Part shown: one piece after another, positions 48,337 through 63,800 of the stretch
How the letters are laid out: every line of letters starts with the position of its first letter
How positions within the stretch are numbered: the stretch's first letter is position 1
From: Argentina anserina
Taxonomy: Eukaryota > Streptophyta > Magnoliopsida > Rosales > Rosaceae
Length of the DNA stretch: 64,000 bases
Assembly (NCBI RefSeq): GCF_933775445.1
Contig: NW_026089443.1
Coordinates: forward strand, 186,001-250,000
Direction: 5' to 3'
Notes under the pieces: model-generated
Told to the model about the DNA's origin: nothing
The model's input: the letters and a program-made list of their open reading frames with translations, nothing else
Databases searched by the model: none
Program-made: the position numbers and the translations under genes

Positions 48337-48845
48337 ATGTAAAGATACACAATTGGAATAGTAAAGATACGCAAACGATGTAAAGATACACAATTGGAAT
48401 AGTAAAGATACGCAAACGATGTAAAGATACTCAGTTTGAAAGAAACACACTCCCACACTTGCAAAACTCTCAAATTCAATAGAAACTCGCATCAGAAAGC
48501 CTTACAGAAAGATACTCAAACGAGAAATGAAAAGATACACAATTGGAATAGTAAAGATACGCAAACGATGTAAAGATACACAATTGGAATAGTAAAGATA
48601 CGCAAACGATGTAAAGATACTCAGTTTGAAAGAAACACACTCCCACACTTGCAAAACTCTCAAATTCAATAGATACTCGCATCAGAACCCTTACAGAAAG
48701 ATACTCAAACGAGAAATGAAAAGATACACAATTGGAATAGTAAAGATACGCAAACGATGTAAAGATACACAATTGGAATAGTAAAGATACGCAAACGATG
48801 TAAAGATACACAATTGGAATAGTAAAGATACGCAAACGATGTAAA

Positions 48846-51570
48846 GATACTCAGTTTAAAAGAAACACACTCCCACACTTGCAAAACTCTCAAATTCAAT
48901 AGAAACTCGCATCAGAAGCCTTACAGAAAGATACTCAAACGAGAAATGAAAAGATACACAATTGGAATAGTAAAGATACGCAAACGATGTAAAGATACAC
49001 AACTGGAAAAGTAAAGATACGCAAACGATGTAAAGATACTCAGTTTGAAAGAAACACACTCCCACACTTGGAAAACTCTCAAATACTATAACTCGCATCA
49101 GAAGCCTTACAAAAAGATACTCAAACGAGAAATGAAAAGATAGACAATTGGAATAGTAAAGATACGCAAACGATGTAAAGATACTCAGTTTGAAAGAAAC
49201 ACACTCCCACACTTGCAAAACTCTCAAATACAATAGAAACTCGCATCAGAAGCCTTACAGAAAGATACTCAAACGAGAAATGAAAAGATACACAATTGGA
49301 ATAGTAAAGATACGCAAACGATGTAAAGATACATAATTGGAATAGTAAAGATACGCAAACGATGTAAAGATACTCAGTTTGAAAGAAACACACTCCCACA
49401 CTTGCAAAACTCTCAAATACAATAGAAACTCGCATCAGAAGCCTTACAGAAAGATACTCAAACGAGAAATGAAAAGATACACAATTGGAATAGTAAAGAT
49501 ACGCAAACGATGTAAAGATACTCAGTTTGAAGGAAACACACTCCCACACTTGCAAAACTCTCAAATTCAATAGAAACTCGCATCAGAAGCCTTACAGAAA
49601 GATACTCAAACGAGAAATTAAAAGATACACAATTGGAATAGTAAATATACGCAAACGATGTAAAGATACACAATTGGAATAGTAAAGATACGCAAACGAT
49701 GTAAATATACTCAGTTTGAAAGAAACACACTCCCACACTAGCAAAACTCTCAAATACAATAGAAACTCGCATCAGAAGCCTTACAGAAAGATACTCAAAC
49801 GAGAAATGAAAAGATACACAATTGGAATAGTAAAGATACGCAAACGATGTAAAGATACACAATTGGAATAGTAAAGATACACAATTGGAATAGTAAAGAT
49901 ACACAATTGGAATAGTAAAGATACACAATTGGAATAGTAAAGATACACAATTGGAATAGTAAAGATACGCAAACGATGTAAAGATACACAATTGGAATAG
50001 TAAAGATACGCAAACGATGTAAAGATACTCAGTTTGAAAGAAACACACTCCCACACTTGCAAAACTCTCAAATACAATAGAAACTCGCATCAGAAGCCTT
50101 ACAGAAAGATACTCAAACGAGAAATGAAAAGATACACAATTGGAATAGTAAAGATACGCAAACGATGTTAAGATACTCAGTTTGAAAGAAACACACTCCC
50201 ACACTTGCAAAACTCTCAAATACAATAGAAACTCGCATCAGAAGCCTTACAGAAAGATACTCAAACGAGAAATGAAAAGATACACAATTGGAATAGTAAA
50301 GATACGCAAACGATGTAAAGATACACAATTGGAATAGTAAAGATACGCAAACGATGTAAAGATACTCAGTTTGAAAGAAACACACTCCCACACTTGCAAA
50401 ACTCTCAAATTCAATAGATACTCGCATGAGAACCCTTACAGAAAGATACTCAAACGAGAAATGAAAAGATACACAATTGGAATAGTAAAGATACGCAAAC
50501 GATGTAAAGATACACAATTGGAATAGTAAAGATACGCAAACAATGTAAAGATACTCAGTTTAAAAGAAACACACTCCCACACTTGCAAAACTCTCAAATT
50601 CAATAGAAACTCGCATCAGAAGCCTTACAGAAAGATACTCAAACGAGAAATGAAAAGATACACAATTGGAATAGTAAAGATACGCAAACGATGTAAAGAT
50701 ACACAACTGGAATAGTAAAGATACGCAAACGATGTAAAGATACTCAGTTTGAAAGAAACACACTCCCACACTTGGAAAACTCTCAAATACTATAACTCGC
50801 ATCAGAAGCCTTACAAAAAGATACTCAAACGAGAAATGAAAAGATAGACAATTGGAATAGTAAAGATACGCAAACGATGTAAAGATACTCAGTTTGAAAG
50901 AAACACACTCCCACACTTGCAAAACTCTCAAATACAATAGAAACTCGCATCAGAAGCCTTACAGAAAGATACTCAAACGAGAAATGAAAAGATACACAAT
51001 TGGAATAGTAAAGATACGCAAACGATGTAAAGATACATAATTGGAATAGTAAAGATACGCAAACGATGTAAAGATACTCAGTTTGAAAGAAACACACTCC
51101 CACACTTGCAAAACTCTCAAATACAATAGAAACTCGCATCAGAAGCCTTACAGAAAGATACTCAAACGAGAAATGAAAAGATACACAATTGGAATAGTAA
51201 AGATACGCAAACGATGTAAAGATACTCAGTTTGAAGGAAACACACTCCCACACTTGCAAAACTCTCAAATTCAATAGAAACTCGCATCAGAAGCCTTACA
51301 GAAAGATACTCAAACGAGAAATTAAAAGATACACAATTGGAATAATAAATATACGCAAACGATGTAAAGATACACAATTGGAATAGTAAAGATACGCATC
51401 CGATGTAAATATACTCAGTTTGAAAGAAACACACTCCCACACTAGCAAAACTCTCAAATACAATAGAAACTCGCATCAGAAGCCTTACAGAAAGATACTC
51501 AAACGAGAAATGAAAAGATACACAATTGGAATAGTAAAGATACGCAAACGATGTAAAGATACACAATTGG
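48846..51570 (+). repeat. 1704-bp tandem duplication
   Basis: Sequence from 48846 recurs from 50550 and stays in register to at least about 49870/51570. Shared rare variants are AAAAAGATACTC in TTACAAAAAGATAC, GATAGACAATTGG, GATACATAATTGG, TTTGAAGGAAAC, AAATATACGC and CACACTAGCAAAAC. The match also reaches upstream of 48846 after allowing for one c-d pair that is missing in the second copy. Confidence 0.85.
49854..49963 (+). repeat. Five tandem copies of the 22-bp module
   Basis: The module that starts GATACACAATTGGAATAG is repeated five times without its usual 19-bp partner. The matching place in the 1704-bp duplicate (about 51558) has the ordinary c-d pattern. A two-copy version occurs at 54040-54083. 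Confidence 0.93.
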
Positions 51571-54500
51571 AATAGTAAAGATACGCAAACGATGTAAATA
51601 TACTCAGTTTGAAAGAAACACACTCCCACACTTGCAAAACTCTCAAATACAATAGAAACTCGCATCAGAAGCCTTACAGAAAGATACTCAAACGAGAAAT
51701 GAAAAGATACACAATTGGAATAGTAAAGATACGCAAACGATGTAAAGATACTCAGTTTGAAAGAAACACACTCCCACACTTGCAAAACTCTCAAATACAA
51801 TAGAAACTCGCATCAGAAGCCTTACAGAAAGATACTCAAACGAGAAATGAAAAGATACACAATTGGAATAGTAAAGATACGCAAACGATGTAAAGATACA
51901 CAATTGGAATAGTAAAGATACGCAAACGATGTAAATATAGTCAGTTTAAAAGAAACACACTCCCACACTTGCAAAACTCTCAAATTCAATAGATACTCGC
52001 ATCAGAACCCTTACAGAAAGATACTCAAACGAGAAATGAAAAGATACACAATTGGAATAGTAAAGATACGCAAACGATGTAAAGATACACAATTGGAATA
52101 GTAAAGATACGCAAACGATGTAAAGATACTCAGTTTGAAAGAAACACACTCCCACACTTGCAAAACTCTCAAATACAATAGAAACTCGCATCAGAAGCCT
52201 TACAGAAAGATACTCAAACGAGAAATGAAAAGATACACAATTGGAATAGTAAAGATACGCAAACGATATAAAGATACACAATTGGAATAGTAAAGATACG
52301 CAAACGATGTAAAGATACTCAGTTTGAAGGAAACACACTCCCACACTTGCAAAACTCTCAAATTCAATAGAAACTCGCATCAGAAGCCTTACAGAAAGAT
52401 ACTCAAACGAGAAATTAAAAGATACACAATTGGAATAGTAAAGATACGCAAACGATGTAAATATACTCAGTTTGAAAGAAACACACTCCCACACTTGCAA
52501 ATCTCTCAAATACAATAGAAACTCGCATCAGAAGCCTTACAGAAAGATACTCAAACGAGAAATGAAAAGATACACAATTGGAATAGTAAAGATACGCAAA
52601 CGATGTAAAGATACACAATTGGAATAGTAAAGATACGCAAACGATGTAAATATACTCAGTTTGAAAGAAACACACTCCCACACTTGCAAAACTCTCAAAT
52701 ACAATAGAAACTCGCATCAGAAGCCTTACAGAAAGATACTCAAACGAGAAATGAAAAGATACACAATTGGAATAGTAAAGATACGCAAACGATGTTAAGA
52801 TACTCAGTTTGAAAGAAACACACTCCCACACTTGCAAAACTCTCAAATACAATAGAAACTCGCATCATAAGCCTTACAGAAAGATACTCAAACGAGAAAT
52901 GAAAAGATACACAATTGGAATAGTAAAGATACGCAAACGATGTAAAGATACACAATTGGAATAGTAAAGATACGCAAACGATGTAAAGATACTCAGTTTG
53001 AATGAAACACACTCCCACACTTGCAAAACTCTCAAATACAATAGAAACTCGCATCAGAAGCCTTACAGAAAGATACTCAAACGAGAAATGAAAAGATACA
53101 CAATTGGAATAGTAAAGATACGCAAACGATGTAAAGATACTCTGTTTGAAAGAAACACACTCCCACACTTGCAAAACTCTCAAATACAATAGAAACTCGC
53201 ATCAGAAGCCTTAAAGAAAGATACTCAAACGAGAAATGAAAAGATACACAATTGGAATAGTAAAGATACGCAAACGATGTAAAGATACACAATTTGAATA
53301 GTAAAGATACGCAAACGATGTAAAGATACTCAGTTTAAAAGAAACACACTCCCACACTTGCAAAACTCTCAAATTCAATAGAAACTCGCATCAGAAGCCT
53401 TACAGAAAGATACTCAAACGAGAAATGAAAAGATACACAATTGGAATAGTAAAGATACGCAAACGATGTAAAGATAAATAATTGGAATAGTAAAGATACG
53501 CAAACGATGTAAAGATACTCAGTTTGAAAGAAACACACTCCCATACTTGCAAAACTCTCAAATACAATAGAAACTCGCATCAGAAGCCTTACAGAAAGAT
53601 ACTCAAACGAGAAATGAAAAGATACACAATTGGAATAGTAAAGATACGCAAACGATGTAAAGATACACAACTGGAATAGTAAAGATACGCAAACGATGTA
53701 AAGATACTCAGTTTGAAGGAAACACACTCCCACACTTGCAAAACTCTCAAATTCAATAGAAACTCGCATCAGAAGCCTTACAGAAAGATACTCAAACGAG
53801 AAATTAAAAGATACACAATTGGAATAGTAAATATACGCAAACGATGTAAAGATACACAATTGGAATAGTAAAGATACGCAAACGATGTAAATATACTCAG
53901 TTTGAAAGAAACACACTCCCACACTTGCAAAACTCTCAAATACAATGGAAACTCGCATCAGAAGCCTTACAGAAAGATACTCAAACGAGAAATGAAAAGA
54001 TACACAATTGTAATAGTAAAGATACGCAAACGATGTAAAGATACACAATTGGAATAGTAAAGATACACAATTGGAATAGTAAAGATACGCAAACGATGTA
54101 AAGATACACAATTGGAATAGTAAAGATACGCAAACGATGTAAAGATACTCAGTTTGAAAGAAACACACTCCCACACTTGCAAAACTCTCAAATTCAATAG
54201 AAACTCGCATCAGAAGCCTTACAGAAAGATACTCAAACGAGAAATGAAAAGATACACAATTGGAATAGTAAAGATACGCAAACGATGTAAAGATACTCAG
54301 TTTGAAAGAAACACACTCCCACACTTGCAAAACTCTCAAATTCAATAGAAACTCGCATCAGAAGCCTTACAGAAAGATACTCAAACGAGAAATGAAAAGA
54401 TACACAATTGGAATAGTAAAGATACGCAAACGATGTAAAGATACACAATTGGAATAGTAAAGATACGCAAACGATGTAAAGATACTCAGTTTGAAAGAAA

Positions 54501-57091
54501 CACACTCCCACACTTGCAAAACTCTCAAATACAATAGAAACTCGCATCTGAAAGCCGTAAAGAAAGATACTCAAACGAGAAATAAAAAGATACACAATTA
54601 GAATAGTAAAGATACGCAAACGATGTAAAGATACACAATTAGAATAGTAAAGATACGCAAACGATGTAAAGATACACAATTGGAATAGTAAAGAGACGCA
54701 AACGATGTAAAGATACTCAGTTTGAAAGAAACACAATCCCACACTTGCAAAACTCTCAAATACAATAGAAACTCGCATCAGAAGCCTTACAGAAAGATAC
54801 TCAAACGAGAAATGAAAAGATACACAATTGGAATAGTAAAGATACGCAAACGATGTAAAGATACTCTGTTTGAAAGAAACACACTCCCACACTTGCAAAA
54901 CTCTCAAATACAATAGAAACTCGCATCAGAAGCCTTACAGAAAGATACTCAAACGAGAAATGAAAAGATACACAATTGGAATAGTAAAGATACGCAAACG
55001 ATGTAAAGATACACAATTGGAATAGTAAAGATACGCAAACGATGTAAAGATACTCAGTTTGAAACAAACACACTCCCACAGTTGAAAAACTCTCAAATTC
55101 AATAGAAACTCGCATCTGAAAGCCTTACAGAAAGATATTCAAATGAGAAATGAAAAGATACACAATTGGAATAGTAAAGATACGAAAACGATGTAAAGAT
55201 ACACAATTGGAATAGTAAAGATACGCAAACGATGTAAAGATACTCAGTTTGAAAGAAACACACTCCCACACTTGCAAAACTCTCAAATTCAATAGAAACT
55301 CGCATCAGAAGCCTTACAGAAAGATACTCAAACGAGAAATGAAAAGATACACAATTGGAATAGTAAAGATACGCAAACGATGTAAAGATACACAATTGGA
55401 ATAGTAAAGATACGCAAACGATGTAAAGATACTCAGTTTGAAAGAAACACACTCCCACACTTGCAAAACTCTCAAATTCAATAGAAACTCGCATCTGAAA
55501 GCCTTACAGAAAGATACTCAAACGAGAAATGAAAAGATACACAATTGGAATAGTAAAGATACGCAAACGATGTAAAGATACACAATTGGAATAGTAAAGA
55601 TACGCAAACGATGTAAAAATACTCAGTTTGAAAGAAACACAATCCCACACTTGCAAAACTCTCAAATACAATAGAAACTCGCATCAGAAGCCTTACAGAA
55701 AGATACTCAAACGAGAAATGAAAAGATACACAATTGGAATAGTAAAGATACGCAAACGATGTAAAGATACTCTGTTTGAAAGAAACACACTCCCACACTT
55801 GCAAAACTCTCAAATACAATAGAAACTCGCATCAGAAGCCTTACAGAAAGATACTCAAACGAGAAATGAAAAGATACACAATTGGAATAGTAAAGATACG
55901 CAAACGATGTAAAGATACACAATTGGAATAGTAAAGATACGCAAACGATGTAAAGATACTCAGTTTGAAAGAAACACACTCCCACACTTGCAAAACTCTC
56001 AAATTCAATAGAAACTCGCATCAGAAGCGTTACAGAAAGATACTCAAACGAGAAATGAAAAAATACACAATTGGAATAGTAAAGATACGCAAACGATGTA
56101 AAGATACACAATTGGAATAGTAAAGATACGCAAACGATGTAAAGATACTCAGTTTGAAAGAAACACACTCCCACACTTGCAAAACTCTCAAATTCAATAG
56201 AAACTCGCATCAGAAGCCTTACAGAAAGATACTCAAACGAGAAATGAAAAGATACACAATTGGAATAGTAAAGATACGCAAACGATGTAAAGATACACAA
56301 TTGGAATAGTAAAGATACGCAAACGATGTAAAGATACTCAGTTTGAAAGAAACACACTCCCACACTTGCAAAACTCTCAAATTCAATAGAAACTCGCATC
56401 TGAAAGCCTTACAGAAAGATACTCAAACGAGAAATGAAAAGATACACAATTGGAATAGTAAAGATACGCAAACGATGTAAAGATACACAATTGGAATAGT
56501 AAAGATACGCAAACGATGTAAAGATACTCAGTTTGAAAGAAACACACTCCCACACTTACAAAACTCTCAAATTCAATAGAAACTCGCATCAGAAGCGTTA
56601 CAGAAAGATACTCAAACGAGAAATGAAAAGATACACAATTGGAATAGTAAAGATACGCAAACGATGTAAAGATACACAATTGGAATAGTAAAGATACGCA
56701 AACGATGTAAAGATACTCAGTTTGAAAGAAACACACTCCCACACTTGCAAAACTCTCAAATACAATAGAAACTCGCATCTGAAAGCCTTACAGAAAGATA
56801 CTCAAACGAGAAATGAAAAGATACACAATAGGAATAGTAAAGATACGCAAACGATGTAAAGATACACAATTGGAATAGTAAAGATACGCAAACGATGTAA
56901 AGATACTCTGTTTGAAATAAACACACTCCCACAGTTGCAAAACTCTCAAATTCAATAGAAACTCGCATCTGAAAGCCTTAGAGAAAGATACTCAAATGAG
57001 AAATGAAAAGATACACAATTGGAATAGTAAAGATACGCAAACGATGTAAAGATACACAATTGGAATAGTAAAGATACGCAAACGATGTAAA

Positions 57092-60000
57092 GATACTCAG
57101 TTTGAAAGAAACACACTCCCACACTTGCAAAACTCTCAAATACAATAGAAACTCGCATCTGAAAGCCTTACAGAAAGATACTCAAACGAGAAATGAAAAG
57201 ATACACAATAGGAATAGTAAAGATACGCAAACGATGTAAAGATACACAATTGGAATAGTAAAGATACGCAAACGATGTAAAGATACTCTGTTTGAAATAA
57301 ACACACTTCCACAGTTGCAAAACTCTCAAATTCAATAGAAACTCGCATCTGAAAGCCTTAGAGAAAGATACTCAAATGAGAAATGAAAAGATACACAATT
57401 GGAATAGTAAAGATACGCAAACGATGTAAAGATACACAATTGGAATAGTAAAGATACGCAAACGATGTAAAGATACTCAGTTTGAAAGAAACACACTCCC
57501 ACACTTGCAAAACTCTCAAATACAATAGAAACTCACATCAGAAGCCTTACAGAAAGATACTCAAACGAGAAATGAAAAGATACACAATAGGAATAGTAAA
57601 GATACGCAAACGATGTAAAGATACACAATTGGAATAGTAAAGATACGCAAACGATGTAAAGATACTCTGTTTGAAATAAACACACTCCCACACTTGCAAA
57701 ACTCTCAAATTCAATAGAAACTCGCATCTGAAAGCCTTACAGAAAGATACTCAAACGAGAAATGAAAAGATACACAATAGGAATAGTAAAGATACGCAAA
57801 CGATGTAAAGATACACAATTGGAATAGTAAAGATACGCAAACGATGTAAAGATACTCTGTTTGAAATAAACACACTCCCACAGTTGCAAAACTCTCAAAT
57901 TCAATAGAAACTCGCATCTGAAAGCCTTAGAGAAAGATACTCAAATGAGAAATGAAAAGATACACAATTGGAATAGTAAAGATACGCAAACGATGTAAAG
58001 ATACACAATTGGAATAGTAAAGATACGCAAACGATGTAAAGATACTCAGTTTGAAAGAAACACACTCCCACACTTGCAAAACTCTCAAATACAATAGAAA
58101 CTCACATCAGAAGCCTTACAGAAAGATACTCAAACGAGAAATGAAAAGATACACAATTGGAATAGTAAAGATACGCAAACGATGTAAAGATACACAATTG
58201 GAATAGTAAAGATACGCAAACGATGTAAAGATACTCTGTTTGAAATAAACACACTCCCACAGTTGCAAAACTCTCAAATTCAATAGAAACTCGCATCTGA
58301 AAGCCTTAGAGAAAGATACTCAAATGAGAAATGAAAAGATACACAATTGGAATAGTAAAGATACGCAAACGATGTAAAGATACACAATTGGAATAGTAAA
58401 GATACGCAAACGATGTAAAGATACTCAGTTTGAAAGAAACACACTCCCACACTTGCAAAACTCTCAAATACAATAGAAACTCGCATCTGAAAGCCTTACA
58501 GAAAGATACTCAAACGAGAAATGAAAAGATACACAATAGGAATAGTAAAGATACGCAAACGATGTAAAGATACACAATTGGAATAGTAAAGATACGCAAA
58601 CGATGTAAAGATACTCTGTTTGAAATAAACACACTCCCACAGTTGCAAAACTCTCAAATTCAATAGAAACTCGCATCTGAAAGCCTTAGAGAAAGATACT
58701 CAAATGAGAAATGAAAAGATACACAATTGGAATAGTAAAGATACGCAAACGATGTAAAGATACACAATTGGAATAGTAAAGATACGCAAACGATGTAAAG
58801 ATACTCAGTTTGAAAGAAACACACTCCCACACTTGCAAAACTCTCAAATACAATAGAAACTCGCATCTGAAAGCCTTACAGAAAGATACTCAAACGAGAA
58901 ATGAAAAGATACACAATAGGAATAGTAAAGATACGCAAACGATGTAAAGATACACAATTGGAAAAGTAAAGATACGCAAACGATGTAAAGATACTCTGTT
59001 TGAAATAAACACACTTCCACAGTTGCAAAACTCTCAAATTCAATAGAAACTCGCATCTGAAAGCCTTAGAGAAAGATACTCAAATGAGAAATGAAAAGAT
59101 ACACAATTGGAATAGTAAAGATACGCAAACGATGTAAAGATACACAATTGGAATAGTAAAGATACGCAAACGATGTAAAGATACTCAGTTTGAAAGAAAC
59201 ACACTCCCACACTTGCAAAACTCTCAAATACAATAGAAACTCACATCAGAAGCCTTACAGAAAGATACTCAAACGAGAAATGAAAAGATACACAATAGGA
59301 ATAGTAAAGATACGCAAACGATGTAAAGATACACAATTGGAATAGTAAAGATACGCAAACGATGTAAAGATACTCTGTTTGAAATAAACACACTCCCACA
59401 GTTGCAAAACTCTCAAATTCAATAGAAACTCGCATCTGAAAGCCTTACAGAAAGATACTCAAACGAGAAATGAAAAGATACACAATAGGAATAGTAAAGA
59501 TACGCAAACGATGTAAAGATACACAATTGGAATAGTAAAGATACGCAAACGATGTAAAGATACTCTGTTTGAAATAAACACACTCCCACAGTTGCAAAAC
59601 TCTCAAATTCAATAGAAACTCGCATCTGAAAGCCTTAGAGAAAGATACTCAAATGAGAAATGAAAAGATACACAATTGGAATAGTAAAGATACGCAAACG
59701 ATGTAAAGATACACAATTGGAATAGTAAAGATACGCAAACGATGTAAAGATACTCAGTTTGAAAGAAACACACTCCCACACTTGCAAAACTCTCAAATAC
59801 AATAGAAACTCACATCAGAAGCCTTACAGAAAGATACTCAAACGAGAAATGAAAAGATACACAATAGGAATAGTAAAGATACGCAAACGATGTAAAGATA
59901 CACAATTGGAATAGTAAAGATACGCAAACGATGTAAAGATACTCTGTTTGAAATAAACACACTCCCACAGTTGCAAAACTCTCAAATTCAATAGAAACTC

Positions 60001-63000
60001 GCATCTGAAAGCCTTAGAGAAAGATACTCAAATGAGAAATGAAAAGATACACAATTGGAATAGTAAAGATACGCAAACGATGTAAAGATACACAATTGGA
60101 ATAGTAAAGATACGCAAACGATGTAAAGATACTCAGTTTGAAAGAAACACACTCCCACACTTGCAAAACTCTCAAATACAATAGAAACTCGCATCTGAAA
60201 GCCTTACAGAAAGATACTCAAACGAGAAATGAAAAGATACACAATAGGAATAGTAAAGATACGCAAACGATGTAAAGATACACAATTGGAATAGTAAAGA
60301 TACGCAAACGATGTAAAGATACTCTGTTTGAAATAAACACACTCCCACAGTTGCAAAACTCTCAAATTCAATAGAAACTCGCATCTGAAAGCCTTAGAGA
60401 AAGATACTCAAATGAGAAATGAAAAGATACACAATTGGAATAGTAAAGATACGCAAACGATGTAAAGATACACAATTGGAATAGTAAAGATACGCAAACG
60501 ATGTAAAGATACTCAGTTTGAAAGAAACACACTCCCACACTTGCAAAACTCTCAAATACAATAGAAACTCGCATCTGAAAGCCTTACAGAAAGATACTCA
60601 AACGAGAAATGAAAAGATACACAATAGGAATAGTAAAGATACGCAAACGATGTAAAGATACACAATTGGAAAAGTAAAGATACGCAAACGATGTAAAGAT
60701 ACACAATTGGAATAGTAAAGATACGCAAACGATGTAAAGATACTCAGTTTGAAAGAAACACACTCCCACACTTGCAAAACTCTCAAATACAATAGAAACT
60801 CACATCAGAAGCCTTACAGAAAGATACTCAAACGAGAAATGAAAAGATACACAATAGGAATAGTAAAGATACGCAAACGATGTAAAGATACACAATTGGA
60901 ATAGTAAAGATACGCAAACGATGTAAAGATACTCTGTTTGAAATAAACACACTCCCACAGTTGCAAAACTCTCAAATTCAATAGAAACTCGCATCTGAAA
61001 GCCTTACAGAAAGATACTCAAACGAGAAATGAAAAGATACACAATAGGAATAGTAAAGATACGCAAACGATGTAAAGATACACAATTGGAATAGTAAAGA
61101 TACGCAAACGATGTAAAGATACTCTGTTTGAAATAAACACACTCCCACAGTTGCAAAACTCTCAAATTCAATAGAAACTCGCATCTGAAAGCCTTAGAGA
61201 AAGATACTCAAATGAGAAATGAAAAGATACACAATTGGAATAGTAAAGATACGCAAACGATGTAAAGATACACAATTGGAATAGTAAAGATACGCAAACG
61301 ATGTAAAGATACTCAGTTTGAAAGAAACACACTCCCACACTTGCAAAACTCTCAAATACAATAGAAACTCACATCAGAAGCCTTACAGAAAGATACTCAA
61401 ACGAGAAATGAAAAGATACACAATAGGAATAGTAAAGATACGCAAACGATGTAAAGATACACAATTGGAATAGTAAAGATACGCAAACGATGTAAAGATA
61501 CTCTGTTTGAAATAAACACACTCCCACAGTTGCAAAACTCTCAAATTCAATAGAAACTCGCATCTGAAAGCCTTAGAGAAAGATACTCAAATGAGAAATG
61601 AAAAGATACACAATTGGAATAGTAAAGATACGCAAACGATGTAAAGATACACAATTGGAATAGTAAAGATACGCAAACGATGTAAAGATACTCAGTTTGA
61701 AAGAAATACACTCCCACACTTGCAAAACTCTCAAATACAATAGAAACTCACATCAGAAGCCTTACAGAAAGATACTCAAACGAGAAATGAAAAGATACAC
61801 AATAGGAATAGTAAAGATACGCAAACGATGTAAAGATACACAATTGGAATAGTAAAGATACGCAAACGATGTAAAGATACTATGTTTGAAATAAACACAC
61901 TCCCACAGTTGCAAAACTCTCAAATTCAATAGAAACTCGCATCTGAAAGCCTTACAGAAAGATACTCAAGCGAGAAATGAAAAGATACACAATAGGAATA
62001 GTAAAGATACGCAAACGATGTAAAGATACTCTGTTTGAAAGAAACACACTCCCACACTTGCAAAACTCTCAAATACAATAGAAACTCGCATCTGAAAGCC
62101 TTACAGAAAGATACTCAAACGAGAAATGAAAAGATACACAATAGGAATAGTAAAGATACGCAAACGATGTAAAGATACACAATTGGAATAGTAAAGATAC
62201 GCAAACGATGTAAAGATACACAATTGGAATAGTAAAGATACGCAAACGATGTAAAGATACACAATTGGAAAAGTAAAGATACGCAAACGATGTAAAGATA
62301 CACAATTGGAATAGTAAAGATACGCAAACGATGTAAAGATACTCAGTTTGAAAGAAACACACTCCCACACTTGCAAAACTCTCAAATACAATAGAAACTC
62401 ACATCAGAAGCCTTACAGAAAGATACTCAAACGAGAAATGAAAAGATACACAATTGGAATAGTAAAGATACGCAAACGATGTAAAGATACACAATTGGAA
62501 TAGTAAAGATACGCAAACGATGTAAAGATACTCTGTTTGAAATAAACACACTCCCACAGTTGCAAAACTCTCAAATTCAATAGAAACTCGCATCTGAAAG
62601 CCTTACAGAAAGATACTCAAACGAGAAATGAAAAGATACACAATAGGAATAGTAAAGATACGCAAACGATGTAAAGATACACAATTGGAATAGTAAAGAT
62701 ACGCAAACGATGTAAAGATACTCTGTTTGAAATAAACACACTCCCACAGTTGCAAAACTCTCAAATTCAATAGAAACTCGCATCTGAAAGCCTTAGAGAA
62801 AGATACTCAAATGAGAAATGAAAAGATACACAATTGGAATAGTAAAGATACGCAAACGATGTAAAGATACACAATTGGAATAGTAAAGATACGCAAACGA
62901 TGTAAAGATACTCAGTTTGAAAGAAATACACTCCCACACTTGCAAAACTCTCAAATACAATAGAAACTCACATCAGAAGCCTTACAGAAAGATACTCAAA

Positions 63001-63800
63001 CGAGAAATGAAAAGATACACAATAGGAATAGTAAAGATACGCAAACGATGTAAAGATACACAATTGGAATAGTAAAGATACGCAAACGATGTAAAGATAC
63101 TCTGTTTGAAATAAACACACTCCCACAGTTGCAAAACTCTCAAATTCAATAGAAACTCGCATCTGAAAGCCTTAGAGAAAGATACTCAAATGAGAAATGA
63201 AAAGATACACAATTGGAATAGTAAAGATACGCAAACGATGTAAAGATACACAATTGGAATAGTAAAGATACGCAAACGATGTAAAGATACTCAGTTTGAA
63301 AGAAATACACTCCCACACTTGCAAAACTCTCAAATACAATAGAAACTCGCATCAGAAGCCGTACAGAAAGATACTCAAACGAGAAATGAAAAGATACACA
63401 ATAGGAATAGTAAAGATACGCAAACGATGTAAAGATACACAATTGGAATAGTAAAGATACGCAAACGATGTAAAGATACTATGTTTGAAATAAACACACT
63501 CCCACAGTTGCAAAACTCTCAAATTCAATAGAAACTCGCATCTGAAAGCCTTACAGAAAGATACTCAAGCGAGAAATGAAAAGATACACAATAGGAATAG
63601 TAAAGATACGCAAACGATGTAAAGATACTCTGTTTGAAAGAAACACACTCCCACACTTGCAAAACTCTCAAATACAATAGAAACTCGCATCTGAAAGCCT
63701 TACAGAAAGATACTCAAACGAGAAATGAAAAGATACACAATAGGAATAGTAAAGATACGCAAACGATGTAAATATACACAATTAGAATAGTAAAGATACG
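57092..63800 (+). repeat. 1708-bp nine-unit higher-order repeat
   Basis: Copies start at 57092, 58800 and 60508 with an exact 1708-bp offset, equal to seven 190-bp and two 189-bp units. Later copies are shortened or altered: periods of about 1560-1600 bp follow, with extra c-d pairs near 60660 and 62180-62330. Once-per-period markers include ACACACTTCCACAGTTG, seen in the first two copies. Each unit alternates between a CTGTTTGAAATAAAC/CACAGTTGC core and a CAGTTTGAAAGAAAC/CACACTTGC core. The right limit is uncertain because later copies diverge. Confidence 0.82.
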
